Notes: generated from the sequence alone by a model not told the origin. A stretch of 64,000 bases of DNA from Melastoma dodecandrum (GCA_029817715.1 JARUPY010000446.1:60559-124558), one strand, 5' to 3'; shown: positions 44,245-57,600, counted from the stretch's first letter. Program-made: numbers and translations.

Positions 44245-46357
44245 TGGATGCAATAAACAATGTCACTTAACTGCCTCCAAAAAAAAAAAAAAACGAAAGA
44301 AAGAATTACCAGCGTTAACTTCTTTGACATGATGGATGGAATTAGATTTGATTAATCACGATAAGGTTTTCGTTCGTCTTTGTTTGGTTTTTGGCGCTTT
44401 TGATGTTATTACCATTACAAAAGGAGCAGAAACGTCACGTCACGTGGGTTAGAAATTGGCTTCTGACAACGAACTGAGGGTCGGAAGAAGCCGGTCGGAA
44501 ACGTAAAGGAAGAAGATATTGAATTAAAAGTATATCGTGATTAAATAAAATAAAAATAAACAAGACAGAGCAGAGGAGCAGGAGAGGGGACGTCGTGCGA
44601 CGTCGTTCCCTTTTATGTACGTCATATTTATTAACAGGATGTAATGATGGAGTTGTCAAGAGACGATGAGGTGGGGAGGGATTCACGTGCTTTCTCCTTC
44701 TCTTTCGTATTTGGGGGATGGATGGGTACGTTCCCAAATAATGTGGTCCCTATTTCTTTCTTACCGTATAACATTACAACGAGACTTCATTTTGTTTTAT
44801 TTGTTTTTTTGGGGGGGTCGTAAAAGAGCAAACAAAGTAATTATTCCACCTCCTAATTAGTAAAGCATTCAACAAGGATAGAATATAGGACAGGAATATA
44901 TTCCCATTCCCTTGTCTTCCTTGCCCCCAATATCCACTTTTTTTACTATTTGTGGTCTTCCTTTTTCGTGCTATTCGGTGCATCCATCCTCCTCCATCTT
45001 CTCTGTTTTCACATTCCTCTTTCCTTTTTCTCTGTTGTTATGATGTTATGGGGATTTTTGAGATTACGTGGTTGCTTTTGCTTAATACAACTGGAGTTAT
45101 GATGTCTCTGATGGGACAACTACCATGTTGTTCGCGCCTATAATCGCATAATGCAACAAAATCATAAGATAGAAAATATTGTGTTACGATACGACCCAGA
45201 TACAAAAACTTATTTGCTCTAAATTAAATTCAAGATACGACGCATAATTCGATATCCATAAGAGATGATTGTTACGAGATGGTCAGCCGCGTTATTATAA
45301 GCCCCAACACGGTGGTAAACGCATAGATTTCATAGGTCATTTAACAACATATCCAGGATACATAAACCGTATAAAAGGCTCTTAAGGAAATTATGGATAT
45401 TTCATTACCTCAGTTTGTGGAACTGGAAGTTCCACTGATGTCCCAAACAGGATAAGTCTCTCAAACCTGGATATCGAACAAGGCCCAGGCCCGATACCAG
45501 TCAATTCTCTTCGGTCCCATCATAACACCCAATTTTGGAAGATTCTCGTGTGTAAATAACTCTAGGAGTTTTTAAGCTGGTGATTTTGAAAGCTGGCCAT
45601 GACATGAGTACGGTTACTTCAGAAAAAAAAAAATTGCCAAGAGATTTAAATTCCATCGTCTCTAAATCTCCAGCTTTTGTAAGAAATCAATTAATCCAAA
45701 AAAATAACAGCTAAAACCGCTGAATATATTAAGTGAGGTAAGATTATGGAAAAGAAAAGACTACATTAGTAAATTTGCTTAAAACCGTGAAGGCGATATT
45801 TTCTTTAACTTTTCCTTCCTACGGCAAATCTACCGATTATTTTTGTCACTCCAAAACTAATGTTTTGAATCCTTTTAACTTTAATATTAAAATGTTGGGT
45901 TCACACATTAATAAATGAAGGACAAAGGCACGACAGTAAATAGTCATAATTTATATAATATATGCTCATATTCTTGAATAGTATTTTATAAAATATTTTA
46001 GCAATTACAATATTTTAGTGAGATTTTATATAATATCTTAAGTTACGTTATATAAATTGTATTTTAATAAAACACAATAAAAGTTAATGAAAAAATATAT
46101 AAGTAAATGAAAAGCTAAATCAGAAAAATTCAACGGCATAAAAATTCCATAAAAATTCAAGGGCTTCGAACAAGGACATAGTTCCATAAAAATTCCAACC
46201 GCTCTAGTCATTGCTTATTGTCCCATAAATTGTACGTATTTGTTATCCTCATTAAAAATTTATTGTCCCCGTCTCCCAGCCTAATATGTTCATCAACAAA
46301 GGATTTTTTTTATAATGGTTTAATTAACTTGCAGTGCAATTATTTTTGACATGCGAC
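44245..46357. other. intergenic, no gene seen
   Basis: AT-rich. Mixed homopolymer runs. No ORF, RNA gene or strong inverted repeat recognised. Confidence 0.5.
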
Positions 46358-46766
46358 GAGTTCCCAAAATCACGTCGACGGGCATCCGGCTTTCCCCAGT
46401 TAGGGTTTGGAAACCCCTCTTTCAAAGAAAAGAAAAATTCAAAGGTCATTCACAAAGGTCGACTTTCTTGCACAGGAAAAAACAATTTTCAAAGTAAAAA
46501 AATAAATAAATAAATAAATAAATAAATTCAAAGGTAATTCGCATAAGGAAGTCGGCCTTAAGGCCGACTTCCCTATACTTAGGTAAAAAAATTTTTCAAA
46601 GGTCGACTTCATTCACATGAATTCGTTTTTACAAAGGCCGACTTCTTCAGAGACTGAAGTCGGCTTTTGTAAGGCCGATTTCACTGGGTTAGTCGGCGAA
46701 TTTTGAAAGTTACGGGGTTATTTGGCGAAATAATTTGCCAAATGACGTCATTAAGGAATAAAACTC
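46358..46766. repeat. foldback element with GGCCGACTT palindromes
   Basis: The right end reads AATGACGTCATTAAGGAATAAAACTC; its reverse complement resembles the left end GAGTTCCCAAAATCACGTCG. Inside are the palindrome GAAGTCGGCCTTAAGGCCGA at about 46550 and further (A)AAGG(C/T)CGACTTC units in both orientations at about 46455, 46598 and 46637-46671. An (AAAT)n microsatellite lies at 46500-46527. No coding content. A target duplication was not found. Confidence 0.5.
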
Positions 46767-47603
46767 CAGGAAGCCCCTCCCCTTGATTAACCTGGCTTTG
46801 GCTCGACATCCATGTTGGCTAATGCTAGTTACGAGGGGCTTCCAATTGGAAATATTGGCCTAATACCATTAATTGTTTGCTCCACCACGGTATAAGCCTT
46901 GCCGTTAATTTCTTGAGTCGTGTGCTGCGACTAGGCCAAATTCTCGGTAATATTGTGTTTCAAAGATAAAAAAAAATGCGTCGAACAGTATGTGAGTGGT
47001 GTTACAATAAATGGATGAAGAAAATTTAGTACTATAACAAAATTTGATTAATTTCTCAGTAGTATCACTTTTGTATTGAAATCCATGAATTTCCGTCCTT
47101 GGCCGTGCTATCACAAATATCATTCCTTTAAAATATTAATGTTCTCCCTTTAGAGTTGATATCATGAGTTCCTTGCTCATTAGGACACATCTATCGACAC
47201 TAGCATAAGTTGTTAGATTTGTGAAATATATGTCACCTTTTTATGATTCGTTAGTTTTTTTATGCTTAACTTGCCAATAATAGCATATTGTCACTTGCAT
47301 TTCCTTTCCTTTAAAATTACCGCATCCAATGGCAACCATCTTCCTCCACTGCACGCTGACAGATTCTCGAGGCCAGGATCCAGTGCATTGAACGGAAAGG
47401 TGTTTATTGGGCTGTGGCCAAATGACGTACAACAGTATGGATGTCTAGATTCATAATCTGGAACAAGAAGCATACTGTGCTGTCCTTTTTACATTTAAAG
47501 CTCAATTAGATGTCCTTACATGGGTGAGAGCACTAATGAAACCGTGGTGTTCTGCCTCATGCCCTTATGACTCCCTGTATAAGTTTCCTGTATGTGGTTA
47601 CAG

Positions 47604-49773
47604 GATAAAGAGAGCTTGATCACCGAATTGAGAAAGGAACTCAGAGTTTCAGATGATGAACATAGGGAACTGCTCGCCAGGGTTAACTCCGACGACGTCA
47701 TCCGTACAATCAGGTTATGCTTTTTGTTATGGAATTTTTTGTTCTTATTTGATGTTATGGTGTTGTATTCATTTTTGGGACAAGTATTTCTTATGTTCAA
47801 AGGATTCATGAAATAGTAAAGTCTTGAACAGGTCCAAATGCTAATTCGAGGTACATTTCTTAAAGAACATAATAATTGTGCATTTTAATTATTGACCAAT
47901 GAATTAGGCCTTTTCAGTCATGTCACAACTCAAGGTGAACTATTGAGCATTGCCCAGAAGGCTTTTCAGCTTCGCCTAATGAAGTGACTGAGTTTCTAGT
48001 CACCGTTGAGTCATAATATAAGATATAACTGTTATAACAATGTGACAGTTCCATGCCAGTAAGTGAAACCTTGTATGAGCTGAACTCTGTATGAGCTGAA
48101 CACTATTTTTAAGAAACTCAAAGTCTGTAACTGAAACCTTGTCGGAATCAATTGGTTTTGTTGACATGCCTCTAGGGAAATGTATCCCAAAACTGTGTTT
48201 GAATTTTGAAACTTCTGTCTCCTACCATTAGGGAATGGAGACAAGGTGGGCCCCAGCTGGCCACTCTGGGTTCGTCTCATCCAATGCATGAAGTGCTATC
48301 GAGTCGACATTTTCAGCATCTCGCAAGAAGCAGAAGACATCAGTATGTACCTTGCTCCTGTTTTCCTGAATCATTGTTCTTGAGGCAGTTTCTTGTAGAA
48401 TTGTACTTATGATTTGTGATACTGTTGTTGTATAAAATCGCAGGTCCAGTCTTTGCCAATGCACTATTCATCTCCAGTCCCTACTAGGAGCAGACAGTTT
48501 AGTAGTCGGTCCATCACCATTCCCCCGGCAATTGCACCTGGAGAAGCAGAATCTCTTATTGGAAGACGAGTATGACAAGATGGCCTGACGACAACAATTT
48601 CTATAAAGCTATAATAACTTATTACAACCTAGCAGAGGTATGCCACTTGTGTATTCTCTGAATGCAGAATTCCGCTTTGACATTAATGTAACAGGAATCA
48701 CGATGAGGTCAACCAAGCATAGATTAGCTCACAAAACTTATTATTTTGTTTTCTTTATAGAAATATGGTGTTTTAATACTATTGAATGCCGCTTTCTGTC
48801 CTCTTTTAGTTCTCTCTTGTACGTCTGGTATCTAATCTGCTTGAAAGTGAAATACTTGGTCTCATATCCATGCTCATTTCAGGGAAGACATGCATTGGTA
48901 TATGACATTCATACGGCAAATGAGACTTGGGAATGGGTAAATTTCGAAGAGGTGAGGTTTCTTTCTTTCCTTGCTTTGAAGATAATCATTTCTGTTTGTA
49001 GTTTCTTTGTTACTACTTAAATCATGTGGTAGATGTTGCTTGCAAAAGTTCGTTTATTATTTTGTAAACTCAGTATCAAGTTGATTGATAAATCTGGTAT
49101 GGGATAGGAAAAGGTTTATCAATGTGCAGAACACTTTCTTTCTTGTGTTGGGATTAGGGAAGTCTAATTGGGTTGTTACACCCTAAAGTTTTCTTGCATA
49201 AGTCCAATGACATTTTGTTGCAGATATCTCATGTGGATATTCGATGGGAAGAAGACCCTGCTATGACACATCACTCGAACGTTGTGGGGCTGGGTCATGG
49301 CTACAAGAGGCGTAGTGGGCCGGGCCCAGGTCCGAGAAGGGTAAGAATGACAGCGAGAAGTCAAACCAAGAAGATAATTTGCCAATGCAAAATGGTGTGG
49401 AGAGTGACGATATCGAATTATTTGACACCGAGCTGTTGGTGAAGGAGGTAAAATCAGAGGGACTTCACATGCAGAGTTGTTTTTATAATGGCATTCGTGC
49501 ATCGCATGATTCACTCTTTGGTTTGTAGGTCGAGAGGGTTTTCGATGCGAACAAACCCGATCCTGCTGCAGTTGCTAAGGCCAAGAGACTGTTGATAGTA
49601 AGACTGGTGTTATTTTAAGCTTTTTATTGCTCTCATCTTTGTCATCCCACCATTTAGAGCTTAGAGAACCTCTCTATCCGGTGCAGGAGCATGAGCAGGC
49701 TCTAGTTAATGCCATAACAAGGCTCGGGGAAGCATCTGATGGCGAAAGTGGTAATGGATTCGTCTGCACCTGA
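47604..49773 (+). CDS. EML: EMSY-like (ENT/Tudor-like) protein, 5'-incomplete and frame-disrupted
   Basis: Exons with good junctions: 47604-47713, 48232-48342, 48444-48637, 48883-48951, 49224-~49440, ~49529-49598 and 49688-49773. They encode the end of the ENT domain ([20 protein letters not shown]), REWRQGG, a basic [10 protein letters not shown] block, an Agenet/Tudor-like module ([20 protein letters not shown], then [12 protein letters not shown]) and the C-terminal coiled segment ([53 protein letters not shown]). EMSY-like proteins read histone marks and act in defence and chromatin silencing. The frame breaks within exons at about 48250-48320, near 48574 (one G missing before ACAAGATGG) and near 49338. 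The N-terminal ENT exons were not found upstream. Splice sites and conserved blocks are intact, so sequence error is as likely as decay. Confidence 0.7.
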
Positions 49774-51135
49774 TTGTTTGGCTGCATTTCTGTGGCATGA
49801 TGCATTGATAACCCACCTGTGCGGTGACAGAGCTGGGTGTGAAGTGTGTACCTGAGGCCTCGATTTATCTGTTCTCTCTTGTGTATTATCCACGTTTGAG
49901 CTGCTTACTATCAGTAAATGTTTGTTGTATCCTTAAGACTTATGATGGCGGTTAACAAAAGGGATCAATAATATCGTGTTACTGATTGTTGCAATATAAC
50001 TCGAGTATTTCAAGGGAGCAAAGTCTGAAGCAGAGCTCTATGTTTTTCTGATGATATCTCCAGTAGTTAACGCCAACATTTAGATGCATGTGACTTCTTC
50101 GTTTGTCCCTTTATCACTTGAAAATGGTCTTAGTGTCCTAACCCTGGTTGGTTTTAAACAATGCAGATAGACAACCGGCACATCTGCTGGGGAGGCAGTT
50201 GATTGGACATTGAGTGGGTGGATGTACTGGGTTGTTGACGGGGTGGCAGTTGATTGGACATTAGGTGGGATGATTTACTGGGTTGTTGACGGTCTTCTGA
50301 TGATCATGAGCTCGTTTGCTGAGAAGTTATTTGAATAAAGAGGAAGAAAGAATTAACTCCAGTTGGAAGTAAAGACCCTTGTGTGAGGAAAAATATCATC
50401 GAATGAAGCATGGACTGCCAGTGGTTGTGCAAGTCTTAAAAGTATATTCCAGCCTAGCGTGTAAGACGTTTTTGAAGGTAGAAGCTTTTTTCTTTGCTTT
50501 TCTGCAGCGAAATCGTTGCAGACAAAGTGAACACTTATTTCCCATTTGGTAGAAGTTGCCTTGTTTGAACTAGTGCTTCTTTTGGTGATGAATGCACGGT
50601 GAAGAGAAGGTGCAAAAAAAGCAATGTTGCGCCTAAGTGTGTTGCAGTTGTAATAATCCCTCAGAAAATGAATGATGCAGAACAATGTCGAAATTATGAT
50701 ATCACCACTGACCAAATAATTACCTTCATGCTCTGGCACCTGAGTTATCAGAGGTACCCTTCCTATTGCAAAATTCCTGCTGCTTGTGGCAACACTAGTC
50801 CAATCTGTTTTCCAGGGCAAATGAGCTGGCCATGAGAGTGCTTGAGTCAGGCTCTTTGACATTGCCTACCACCCGGGCAACTTCATAAGATGAACTCCCT
50901 CCACTGGAGTCTAGATTCCAATTAAAATTTTGCAGCCATTTCTAATAGCATAACAGCAGGAACTCTCCAAAGTGAAACAACCAAAATGAAAGCAAACCAT
51001 TACAATAATTGAATAGTGCATCAAGGTGCAAAGGTACTTTTACTGAGGCAAAAAGACTCGCACTGGTCAGGTGCCTAGATCCACCGAGTCAAGCGTAAAA
51101 ATCAGTACGTCATGGCCTTGCCCCAAATTTCAGAA
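49774..51135. other. intergenic, no supported gene
   Basis: 3' flank of the EMSY-like gene. Near 50200-50295 a GGCAGTTGATTGGACATT... GGGTTGTTGACGG unit of about 65 bp is tandemly duplicated. A 169-codon - strand ORF at 50353-50862 has no recognisable content. Confidence 0.45.
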
Positions 51136-51145
51136 ATATTGTGCC

Positions 51146-51400
51146 GAACTATGTTTCAAAATACCATTCGTCAAAAAAAAATTTCACGAAATAGGTTAGT
51201 AATGTACAAAATTTGTTAAATAATGCCCCTAAATCAATGTTAGAAACACCATTCTTGCCTATGGAAAATTACAGACTCGGTGTTAAACACCGAGTTCTTT
51301 ATAAATCAAAACACTCGAGGCATTATTCGACGAATTTTGATAGTTATTGTTCTATTTTACGAAATATTTTTTCTACCAACGTTATTTTGGAATAAAGCTC
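51146..51400. mobile_element. small foldback MITE with 10-bp target duplication
   Basis: ATATTGTGCC flanks the element exactly on both sides (51136-51145 and 51401-51410). The ends are inverted: GAACTATGTTTCAAAATACC at the left, and a reverse complement of the right end reading GAGCTTTATTCCAAAATAAC. A central palindrome ACTCGGTGTTAAACACCGAG lies at about 51275. It is 255 bp and noncoding. The 10-bp duplication suggests a Mutator-like affiliation. Confidence 0.75.
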
Positions 51401-52009
51401 ATATTGTGCCCCTATGACATACGTGCAGATACATCACTATATACTCTTGTTCTGTGAGTAAAACACATACTGGTTTACAAATCTGCTGTAATCGCTTACA
51501 CTTCCTTTCAATAGTTGATGATTATAATGGATCCCATGCTGCATCACTTAAAATCTAGTTAATGTTCAAGGAAATTCTTAAGTATCTTATACTACATCGG
51601 CAACTATGTCTCGAAGCAAAGAAGGTATGCAGATGGGCATAAGCAACACCTCCTACATCCACGAGGCACTTAAAGCACACACTACCACAATAAACAGAAA
51701 GCTCCTCCTTAGAGGTTAATGTAGTAGTGTATTGAACTTTATGATGATTAATGTTGGCTAGATGAATTGTAGCAAGAGGAAGTTTCCTCTTCTTCAGTTA
51801 TTTATTGACTACTTTCGAAAGTCAGTTATTGCAACTTCAAGAACATATACAGATAACATGACAGCATCTGAAGACATAAACATGGAATCCTTGAAACTAT
51901 TCACTGTAGGTAAAGTGGATTCAACATGCAAAGAGTGAAGACCTCCATCAGGTTGTCAAGACTATAACTTCAACAACCACTGTTATTGTGGAATAGCATC
52001 TAACATGCG

Positions 52010-52181
52010 GAGTTTTGTTCCTCAATGACGTTAGTTCGTAAAACATTTTGCGAAATAGGTCGGTCAAACTCATATTTCTTTGATTAATGCCAAGAATTTG
52101 GTGTTTCAAGGAAATACGTTTTTGACCGACCTATTTCGCAAAAAATTTTGCGAACTAATGTCATGAAGGAACAAAGATGCG
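52010..52181. repeat. foldback MITE, related ends
   Basis: The left arm TTTTGTTCCTCAATGACG... GCGAAATAGGTCGGTCAAA pairs with the right arm TTTGACCGACCTATTTCGC... ATGTCATGAAGGAACAAAG. The arms are about 60 bp with a short AT-rich loop. ATGCG flanks both sides (52005-52009, 52177-52181), perhaps part of a longer imperfect duplication. The end sequence resembles those of the elements at 46.4 and 51.1 kb. Confidence 0.65.
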
Positions 52182-52469
52182 ATGTGCACACTGCTGTCGT
52201 GCAGGCACACAAGTTCTTCCTAGTTCACCATCTTCATCAATATTGATAAACACGACATTTGCCAAAAGTGGCAAAAAGGAAATTCGACAAACTGGATAAC
52301 ACCAGTCCATCCGGTGGTAACTCGGGCACCCGAAGTATCTCCAGCGTTCTCCGACAAGAATCTCCAAACCACAATCCCCGCTCCGAACTTTAGCAAGCAA
52401 AATCACCATCCAAAATAAAAGGAAGCTCGCAGCATAATCGCAATCCAAAAACCAAGCAACTCACCATGC

Positions 52470-52668
52470 CTAACGGACAGTGAACCGCGCCTCCGACGGC
52501 AGAATATCACGCCTGAGCAGATGCCAAACAAACAATCGAAGAGAATCCTCGTAACGCGTTACGATGAATAAGACAAATCCTTGCATCGGCACGTAGAAGA
52601 ACACCGTAGGCCATAGTTGTAGCCGTCGTCGGAGCGAATCGCGGGTCGATAACCCGATCGCTGTTCAT
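52470..52668 (-). CDS. putative small membrane protein (~65 aa), one base out of frame
   Basis: An ATG at 52666-52668 opens MNSDRVIDPRFAPTTATT. A different frame continues with WPTVFFYVPMQGFVLFIVTR, EDSLRLFVWHLLRRD and ILPSEARFTVR, ending at TAG 52470-52472. The span is 199 bases, one more than a multiple of three, so one extra base would explain the switch. The C-terminal half has a hydrophobic segment and looks coding. It is divergent from PIE1 and would share its upstream region. I recognise no family. Confidence 0.35.
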
Positions 52669-52672
52669 GATA

Positions 52673-54647
52673 GAGAAGCAGGTGGGCCAAAATCAGTCAT
52701 CGTACTAAGGTATTTTCGTAATGATGTTATAAATCAGGGACCGTTATGTAATTTCAGAGTAGTTCCATTTTGTCCGAGACGCGTACGCGATAAAAAGGAG
52801 AGGCTCCGAGCCGAACCCAAACCTACCCGTCCCAGCAACGGCGCCTGCGCCCTGACCATTGGAACCCCAAGTCAAGACTCCGCCCCATCCCAACGAACCC
52901 TCAGCCCTAACGCCCGAAACCCACCCCCTACCACCGTTCTCCGCCGCACCCCGCCCCTCCTCCTCGTCGACGCCGCCTTGGGTCGGTCGTTTGTGGCTGT
53001 CCCACCGCCGCTGACTCCGAAGAAGGGGCGTCGCTTTCTTCCCCGTCCGAGTTGACTGACCTCGTGAGTTTCGGTGTGCGTGTTTTCTTTCTCTCTGCTT
53101 CTTCGCTTTCTTTTGTTTGTGGTAGGGATTCCTCGGTTTTTAGCGGACTCTGTTCTGTTCAGATCGTTTCTGGGATCGGAGTTTTTTGTTTGGAAGGTGT
53201 TGTGAAGGGCGTGTTTTGGGTGATCTGTGTTAGTGGTTTAGGATTTCCACGGTTCGATTTGTGGTCTCACAGAGGATAACTTAGATCCTGAGATCATTTG
53301 CGTCATTTTGGTGCGTCATCCGCTGGCTTCATCTGTTGTCCAGCTATGGGTAGGAGATTGTTCTGTGGGCGCAATGTGTGGTGCTACTGCTGGCTGCTTT
53401 CCTTGTATGTTGATTTTTTGGCGGGAGAGTGATGGTCTCTACCTCGTTCCTTTGTCTGGCCCAATATGACATTATAGAATATTCCAGTAGGCATTTTAAT
53501 GCGTCCATGTTTTTCTGGCCGAATGTGGACTCCACAATTTTTTGTCAATGCAATTATTTCTTGTAATTCCATTAAAGATGGAGGGCGGCTCGGAACGAAG
53601 CGGATTCTTCAATTGCCTAAAGTTGTGCAGAAAAATGTAGTTGGAATGTGTGGTAGACAAGGTTTCTGGCAGATTTCCTTGTGATAGTTTCTTTCTCCAT
53701 TCTATGTTTTGGGATCTTTGCACATTGGATTTCCATTTGTACAAGCTCTTCCTTCAATTAGAATCTGAGTTTTGACACTCGAATTTGGTGTATGATGTGA
53801 GTTTAGCAGATAAAAGGCTGTGACAGACTAATATATGATTAGAGGGAAAGATATTGCATGTGTTCTTGTGGAAGGATGTTCGAGTGGGAATGTGGTAGGT
53901 GGTTCATGTATGCCCATGTGTCATTTACTTCTGGTGCCATTAATGAGTCCGTAAAGTATGGGTAGGTTTCCTGAAAGCTTAATGCAAGCCTAATGACATA
54001 CCCTTTCTACCAAAAAAAAGTATGGGTAGGTTTCCAATTCTAGAATGGAGGTGATCAGTCTTTTATAAGGGGCATTGGGTGTGATTGATTGGCTTGCCTA
54101 AAATGTGACGAAGCAAGTATTGGATTTTCTTCTGAGCATTTTCACATGCCTCTGGAATTATGTACGGACATTGCAAGTGCTTATTTCAAGAATTAAAGCC
54201 CAGTGTGAGCAGCGTTCCTTGCCTTATAGCAAAAAAAATCAACATATTGTGAGCACTCTTTCAAAAAACTAAATGAAGAGAACAGATCTAGTGAAGGGTG
54301 AAAAATGATTGGTTCACGGCAAATTTTCTGGTTTAAATTGCATAGAGTCGTCCTTGATTTCCGAGAGTCTGTAAGGGTGATGTTTTGCTTTGATCCTAGA
54401 GGAAGAGTGTGTGATGTATGTCGTGATTTTCCACATTTGATTGTTATCCTATTCACGTTCATGCTTCAATAGTTAGGAACTACATGACTCATTAGTCTGT
54501 TTACAGCAACGTGCGCCTTTATACCCTAAATTCTCATCGTTTTGTTGTTTTTCTTGGGTCAAGCAAGGCGTTAGCCATAGAATAATTCAATGCAGCGGAA
54601 AAATATTGCCTCTCTCTACAACAGGGTTAGTTCACCAAGGTTTAGAC
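52673..54647 (+). promoter_or_regulatory. promoter, 5'UTR and long leader intron of PIE1
   Basis: A C-rich leader at about 52810-53062 ends at a CTCGTGAGT donor (~53063). The next 1.5 kb is T-rich with no coding content and is probably intronic, as is common for large plant chromatin genes. The short ORFs here are noise. Confidence 0.45.
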
Positions 54648-57600
54648 ATGGCTTCTTAAAGAGTCCAAGATCAAAATTGGATCATGAAACTATGGCTCGG
54701 CGCCAAAAGGTAACTTGATCTTCTTATTTACACCAGTCTATGTAGTTTCTTCCCATCTTTACTGTTTTCTAGTGTACTTTCTCTTTCTTTTATCATAGAA
54801 AGGATGATGATAACTTGTAGATTATGCCAAGTTCCTTAGTGCATTTATCCTGGTTTGTGTTGGTTCATTTATTTTTGCTTGGCACTGTAGGCTCTTGAAG
54901 CCCCAAATGGAACCACCGACGCCCTAAAACTCACAGGGATCATGTTTTGGAGGAAATGGCCTGGCTGTCAAAGGTGGGGGTAAGTTTGGAGCCTGATTAA
55001 CTGAATATAAAAGTTTACAAGCTTTTTTCTTCTTTGAACTTATCTTGCGGAGTGGGCTGGGGTCATGCAGGATATTTGAGTCTGAACGGAAATGGAAGTT
55101 AGCAACAGGGCTAAGAAGGTTTTCCTTAAGGGCAAGTAAAGGCATCTTAGATCAAGCTACCACGCGGAGGAGACGAGAAGAAAGTTGAAGGTTCTTTTAT
55201 GTTGTTCTCTCTTAGTTACCAGGGCTGTATTTCAGTCTCTCGTAGTTTCTGAAGGGTGCTCGTTCTTGTAGTTACCAATGACAAACCTGTCAATAATATG
55301 TACTCTTATGTACATTCTAATCATTGTTTTTTTCCTTTTCTTAATTTTCAGGAAGAAGAGCAAAGACTGAGATAAAGTTGCTCAAAATATTTCGATAAGG
55401 ACGTGAAGAAGAGTTTTGGATGAAAATTAGAAAAAATGGCAAGTTTTTAGGTTCATTGTTAGAAGCAGGCTTTCACTGTAAGTGGGCCTGACTTTCGTCT
55501 TGGACTGATGTGCTGCTCGTGGATAAATTATAACTGTAGGTGCTTTACAAGCATCAGCTAGAGCTTGACGTGAAATAGAAGAAGGTGCTTGATAAACAGC
55601 TGGAATTTCTTTTAGGCCTCAAACCGAAAGGTAATTAGAAAAATTGTTGAAGGGGTGATTTAGAGGGCTTCCCTGGAGTGTTGTAATTGTATCGAGGCTG
55701 AAGGAATCTGTTGTGTCAGATACTCGACAATTGCTCGCGGATAAACCTTGGAGACTTCATACCGGCCTTTTCGCAGCTGGGTGCCTCTCAACAGCCATAT
55801 ATAACTCATGAAGCCAATCAAAATTTAAGAAGTGAACCAATGGAACAGTTCATGATGGTAAGCACGGAATTCCATGGGATGAGTTTTTTCCTGGTTTGTT
55901 TTTCAATTTGATCATAGATTGATGCAGCTTCCTGCAGAGACTCATGCAGAGAATGTCCAATGGCGACAAAGGATTTCTGTGTAGTATTCTGAAGATGATA
56001 TGGTGAGAATGTGTCCTTTTTGGTGCTGAATGCATAAAGGACTTTATCATACTGTTCAACAATGTATTCATGTTCTTCATTGAGAATGTATCACATGACT
56101 GATATTTCTTTTAGTCTGTAGTCCCTTTCATTCATACATTGTGCTCAACCTTATTATGTGCTTGATATCATCAGTTTTCATGACTATAAGTTTGCTTTCC
56201 AAATTTTGCCAATTCTGGAGGATGATGAATGAGCCAATACGCTGGGAAGGAAGATGAGGCTCTTTATAATCTGAAGAAGAGAGGAGAGAAGAGCTTTGAA
56301 GCATTGCAAGATGAAATGTTAATATTCCGCTTGCGGAAATTTGCTCAAAAGATATAATGCTGGAAATAGGTTGACTCTATATGGCAGTTTTTGCTTTTGT
56401 ATTTTTTTGCTGAAATTGGTAGGACAGGACATGATTACTTGCGCTTGTGGGTTTATTGTTTCCCATAGAATAACATGTTTCAACATCTGATGGACTCCAT
56501 ACCAATGCTATTACTGATCTTCGGGTTGTACACTATCAGGTAACCCAGAAAGTAGTCCTGGAGGTGGAAAGCAAGCAGGCTGAACATACATCAGTCTCTA
56601 GCCCCTCGAAGGTAGGGGTGAAATGGGTGATGTATCTGGAGACATGTTGGATAAAGTAGAGCTAAGTAAGTGTATCAGTCACTTGCTCTTGTTTGTTAAT
56701 TGTCAACTCTGAGCATGGCCTACATTCTGCGCCACCATTCAGCAAATGCAGGCAATGAAAATGCTGGATGTAGACAAGACAGGGCTCCAATTGCTTGGTT
56801 GTTGAAACTGGTCGTCTGTTGGTGTATAGTTGTATGTGTTTTATTTGTCGCAGTTGGCAAGTTATTGACAGTACCAGCGTTCGGTGTAAATATTTTCTCT
56901 TTTTACTTATTCAGATAGATAGTAATGGCCGTCTGCTTGTCTTCACACAGAAAGGCCCAATCTCCTCTGGATTGGATTTATATAAGGCTAAAAAATGCTT
57001 TAGACAATGTTGGCGCCGCTGATGGGAATCACCTGTCCACTGAGTTGCTCGAGGATCAGGTATTAAGATATCCATATTTTCATTTAATTTTCAATTTTCA
57101 TGAAAAAATTGACAGCACTGGATTTTTCGTCTGATTTCTAGCATGATGAATCACACTTGGGCCTCTAAATGGGCTGGATTGTATGATTATGAAAACTGTT
57201 GGTTTACTGGAACATCTCATTTTCGCGTTGCGGAATTGTAAGTGAAGAAACATGATCCGATGGGATTTTTCAGTTTTATGGTTTTTTACTTAGCAAATCC
57301 TTTCTCAATAGCTTCTTTTGCAGATGGTCCCGCTGATAAGGAAAGTGTAATCTGCCTAATGTTGTGCTTGAGGGAATGCTGGAAATCTTTTCCTGCAATA
57401 CTGCAATTAAAATAGGTTGTGCCTCTTGTTAGCCGGGGGTTATTTAAGTTCTGGGAATTTTTAGACAGGACATTTATGCAGTATCAGTCTTCTGATCGTA
57501 TATAAAAACATTATCTACTGCAAGGAGGTTTTACATTTTGTTCAAGTTCTTTGCCAAAGAAGTTCATTTTCTATATGACATAATTTTGTGTTCAATTTTT

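Noticed and set aside
50353..50862. 169-codon - strand ORF
   Set aside because: No recognisable domain or composition bias; in the error-prone block; no splice context.
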